8,317 bases of DNA. Origin: an uncultured Ruminococcus sp. (GTDB lineage: Bacteria; Bacillota; Clostridia; Oscillospirales; Ruminococcaceae). The notes beneath the pieces were generated by a model, which did no database searches, was not told the origin of the DNA, and saw only the letters and a program-made list of their open reading frames with translations. The stretch is from positions 1 to 8,317 of the forward strand of contig UQEM01000111.1 in assembly GCA_900540005.1 (NCBI GenBank), in the 5' to 3' direction. Shown here one piece after another: positions 6,177-8,317 of the stretch; within the stretch, counting starts at the first letter, position 1, and every line of letters starts with the position of its first letter. The position numbers and the translations under genes were made by a program.

Positions 6177-7036
6177 ATGGAAAAAGTCATAAAGAATCAG
6201 TTCCTTACAGGCGAAAGAGCCTTATTCGGCACGAAAGACACCGAAATATATGATACATATTCACGGACGGCGAGTCTCCGCTGAAGGAGAGCAGCAATAT
6301 CGGGGTGTACGGCAGTATGTTCAAGTGGAAGTATCCGCTGTGGTATTGCCGCAATATCAGGGTCAGGGACTCGGCATGGTTCGACATGGCAAGGGCAGGA
6401 GTCTGGTACACCGATAATATCTCGGTCGAGGATTGTGTGATAGAAGCGCCAAAGAATTTCCGCCGCTGTGACGGCGTAACACTCCGCAATGTCTCGATGA
6501 GCAACGCGGCTGAGACCCTTTGGAACTGCAAGAACATAAAGCTGGACAGAGTTGTCGCAAGGGGCGATTATTTTGCCATGAACTGCGAAAATGTGGAGAT
6601 AGACGGTCTTACGCTCTACGGCAATTACTCCTTTGACGGAGTCAAGAACATGACCGTAAAAAATTCCAAGATGCTTTCCAAGGACGCTTTCTGGAACAGC
6701 GACAATGTTACGGTTTATGACTCGTTCATTTCCGGCGAATACCTCGGCTGGAACGCCAAGAATCTCACCCTTGTCAACTGCACGGTCGAGAGCCTTCAGG
6801 GAATGTGCTACATAGACGATCTAGTTATGAAGAACTGCAAGCTTATAAATACTACGCTCGCCTTTGAGTATTCAACTGTGCAGGCGGATATAAGCGGTTC
6901 TGTCAACAGCGTTATAAATCCCAAAAGCGGCACTATAACGGCTGAGTCGATAGGCGAGCTTATCATGGAGAAGGACAAGATAGACCCGACTCTCACAAAG
7001 ATAATTTGCAGAGCCGATAAAGCGGTGAATGTCTGA
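6177..7036 (+). pseudogene. DUF3737 family beta-helix protein, frameshifted near the N-terminus
   Basis: The ATG at 6177 has a strong AAGGAGGA (6163-6170) 6 nt upstream and starts MEKVIKNQFLTGERALFG, the typical N-terminus of DUF3737 proteins of gut Bacillota. After residue 27 (T, codon 6255-6257) the frame drifts into a short tail and stops at TGA 6282-6284 after 35 residues. The rest of the family sequence (DGESPLKESSNIGVYG.. onward) continues without a break in another frame from about 6260 to the stop at 7034-7036. One missing base near 6257-6260 explains this; restoring it gives about 286 residues, full family length. No signal peptide is seen, so the protein would be cytoplasmic. It has a 19-residue coil periodicity and no recognisable catalytic site; its function is unknown. 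It ends 16 bp before the C-S lyase gene and is co-transcribed with it. The downstream frame is fully intact, so a sequencing error, a very recent mutation or restart at GTG 6305 are all possible. Confidence 0.85.
6296..6931 (+). repeat. Coding repeat: about eleven 19-residue beta-helix coils in DUF3737
   Basis: From NIGV (6296) each coil begins with a pattern N-[IVLM]-x-[VIL] and ends in a residue group such as CR, TD, CD, CK or CE. Successive lengths are 19, 21, 19, 20 and then seven coils of 19 residues, so the DNA period is about 57 bp. Coil starts include NIRV, NISV, GVTL, NIKL, NVEI, NMTV, NVTV, NLTL, DLVM and TVQA. An Asn at the turn in seven of the first nine coils and a stacked aromatic (W, F or Y) near the end fit a right-handed parallel beta-helix with an asparagine ladder. 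The repeat is at the protein level; the DNA copies are diverged. Confidence 0.7.
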
Positions 7037-7052
7037 GAAAGAGGGGAAAGCC

Positions 7053-8213
7053 ATGAAGTATGATTTTGACATTGAAGCAGACCGCAGGGGAAGCAATTCC
7101 CTCAAGTGGGACGTTGCTGAAAATGAGCTCCCTATGTGGGTAGCTGACATGGATTTCAGGACTGCGCCGCAAATCACGGCGGCTCTTGAAAAACGCGCGG
7201 CACATGGAGTTTTCGGCTACTCCATAGTTCCCGATGAGTGGTACAAAGCTTATGCGGACTGGTGGAAAAACCGCCACGGGCTTGACATTGAAAAGCAGCG
7301 GCTCATATTCTGCACGGGCGTTGTTCCTGCGATATCAAGCCTTGTGCGCAAGCTTACGACTCCTGCGGAAAAGGTTCTGATACAGACTCCTGTGTACAAT
7401 ATTTTCTACAATTCAATTCTCAACAACGGCAGAAATGTTCTTGAATCGCCGCTTGTCTATGAGAACGGCGGGTATTCGATCGACTGGGACGACCTTGAGG
7501 ATAAGCTTGCCGATCCGCAGACAACGCTGATGATACTCTGCAATCCCCACAATCCTGTCGGAAAGATCTGGGACGCGGAAACTCTTGCGAAAATAGGCAA
7601 GCTCTGCCGCGAAAACTATGTGACGGTGATTTCCGATGAGATACACTGTGACCTCACCGATCCGAACAGAAACTACGTTCCGTTTGCCACGGTCAGCGAG
7701 ACCTGCCGCGAGGTCAGCGTTACCTGCATAGCGCCGACCAAGGCGTTCAATATTGCAGGATTGCAGACGGCGGCAGTCTATGCTCCGAATCCGCGCCTTT
7801 ACAACAAGGCTGTGCGCAGTCTGAATACAGATGAAGTCGCCGAGCCGAATGCCTTTGCCGTAGAAGCCGCAGTTGCCGCGTTCAGCGAGGGCGGAGAGTG
7901 GCTTGATGAACTGAGAGAATACATCTTCGCCAACAAGCAGTACACGGCAAAATTCCTTGCGGAAAAACTGCCTGAGCTGTTTCTTGTTCGCTCAGAGGCA
8001 ACGTATCTGCTGTGGATAGATTGCAGTAAAGTCTCGCCGAACGCTTCCGAACTTGCCTCGTTTATCCGAAAGAAAACAGGACTGTATGTCTCGTCAGGGG
8101 AACAGTACGGCGAGTGCGGAAAAGCATTCATTCGTCTGAATATAGCCTGCCCGAGATCAACGCTCACAGACGGGCTGGACAGACTGTATGAGGGCGTAAA
8201 AAAATTCAGATAA
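7053..8213 (+). CDS. patB: PatB/MalY-type PLP-dependent C-S lyase (cystathionine beta-lyase-like)
   Basis: This 386-residue cytoplasmic enzyme is a fold-type I aminotransferase-family protein. It starts MKYDFDIEADRRGSNSLKWD, the typical N-terminus of PatB/MalY proteins, which cleave cystathionine, cysteine or Cys conjugates to a thiol, pyruvate and ammonia. PLP-site residues are visible: NPHNPVG at 164-170, D195 in SDEIH (binds the pyridine nitrogen), K230 in APTKAFNIAG (Schiff base; close to the E. coli MalY position) and R361 in FIRLNIACPR (substrate carboxylate). I chose the ATG at 7053 because GAGGGG (7041-7046) is 6 nt upstream. An ATG at 7029 in the same frame overlaps the end of the DUF3737 gene and has no ribosome site. 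It is the second gene of the DUF3737 operon and ends at a terminator. The true substrate is open: methionine synthesis, thiol release or a regulatory role as for MalY are all possible. Confidence 0.88.
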   Translation: MKYDFDIEADRRGSNSLKWDVAENELPMWVADMDFRTAPQITAALEKRAAHGVFGYSIVPDEWYKAYADWWKNRHGLDIEKQRLIFCTGVVPAISSLVRKLTTPAEKVLIQTPVYNIFYNSILNNGRNVLESPLVYENGGYSIDWDDLEDKLADPQTTLMILCNPHNPVGKIWDAETLAKIGKLCRENYVTVISDEIHCDLTDPNRNYVPFATVSETCREVSVTCIAPTKAFNIAGLQTAAVYAPNPRLYNKAVRSLNTDEVAEPNAFAVEAAVAAFSEGGEWLDELREYIFANKQYTAKFLAEKLPELFLVRSEATYLLWIDCSKVSPNASELASFIRKKTGLYVSSGEQYGECGKAFIRLNIACPRSTLTDGLDRLYEGVKKFR

Positions 8214-8220
8214 AGAGCGA

Positions 8221-8255
8221 AAACCTCCCGAGCCGACAAAGTTCAGGAGGTTTTT
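8221..8255 (+). terminator. Intrinsic terminator of the DUF3737-lyase operon
   Basis: The stem AAACCTCC (8221-8228) with GGAGGTTT (8246-8253) is continued inside by GA/TC pairing across one mismatch, and a TTTTT run follows (8251-8255). It lies 8 nt after the lyase stop codon. The remaining 62 bases to the window edge hold no gene I can support. Confidence 0.85.
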
Positions 8256-8317
8256 GGTATAGTATTAGGGAGTGTTGACACTAAGATAATATGCAGATTT
8301 TCGAGCATAAATTTTAC

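Noticed and set aside
6252..6290. Programmed ribosomal frameshift as an explanation for the DUF3737 break
   Set aside because: No slippery heptamer or shift-prone repeat is seen at the switch point, and the best-known family members are encoded in one frame, so an indel or sequencing error is simpler.
7029..7052. Upstream ATG giving the lyase eight extra residues
   Set aside because: It overlaps the DUF3737 stop and lacks a ribosome site, while GAGGGG is correctly placed for the ATG at 7053, which begins the family-typical MKYDFD.
8271..8303. Consensus TTGACA (8275-8280) inside a small palindrome AGTGT-TG-ACACT near the right edge
   Set aside because: No -10 hexamer lies 16-18 bp downstream, and the sequence ends before any gene can be seen; it might be an operator or part of a promoter, but this cannot be supported here.

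Overview
This 8.3-kb window looks like ordinary chromosome from a gut- or rumen-type Bacillota, most likely a Ruminococcus-like member of the Oscillospiraceae. That taxonomic call is inference. It rests on the intermediate GC content, AGGAGG-type ribosome sites 6-10 nt before nearly every start, sigma-70/SigA-type promoters, the Gram-positive (class II) type of GalT, a divergent galactokinase with a GNHTDH signature, and a DUF3737 protein. There are no insertion sequences, CRISPR arrays, phage genes or other signs of recent transfer.

Layout, left to right. (1) A single initiator tRNA-fMet gene on the minus strand, with a very good promoter and two successive intrinsic terminators. (2) A minus-strand AraC-family regulator, divergent from (3) a plus-strand galK-galT operon. 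The shared 388-bp intergenic region holds an extended -10 promoter for galKT, and directly upstream of it a 21-bp-spaced direct repeat that looks like an AraC-type activator site. A long, possibly structured leader follows. (4) A minus-strand MATE-family exporter, convergent with galT and sharing a bidirectional terminator with it. Its promoter is well formed and is followed at about +1 by a perfect 8-bp-arm palindrome, a likely repressor operator. (5) A second plus-strand operon, divergent from the exporter: a DUF3737 beta-helix protein broken by an apparent one-base deletion near its start, then a PatB/MalY-type PLP-dependent C-S lyase (cystathionine beta-lyase-like aminotransferase family) ending in an intrinsic terminator.

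How the genes work together. GalK and GalT carry out the galactose to galactose-1-phosphate to UDP-galactose/glucose-1-phosphate part of the Leloir pathway. The epimerase (galE) and mutarotase (galM) are not in the window and must be elsewhere. The AraC-family protein is the natural candidate activator of galKT (inference from divergence and the operator-like repeat). The MATE exporter appears to be separately controlled. The DUF3737/C-S lyase pair is the least understood part. DUF3737 has no known function, and the gene shows about eleven consecutive coils of almost exactly 19 residues, the mark of a regular right-handed beta-helix. I do not see a convincing wholly new multi-gene system. The most worthwhile leads are the DUF3737 frameshift and its coupling to the lyase, the two operator candidates, and the galKT leader.
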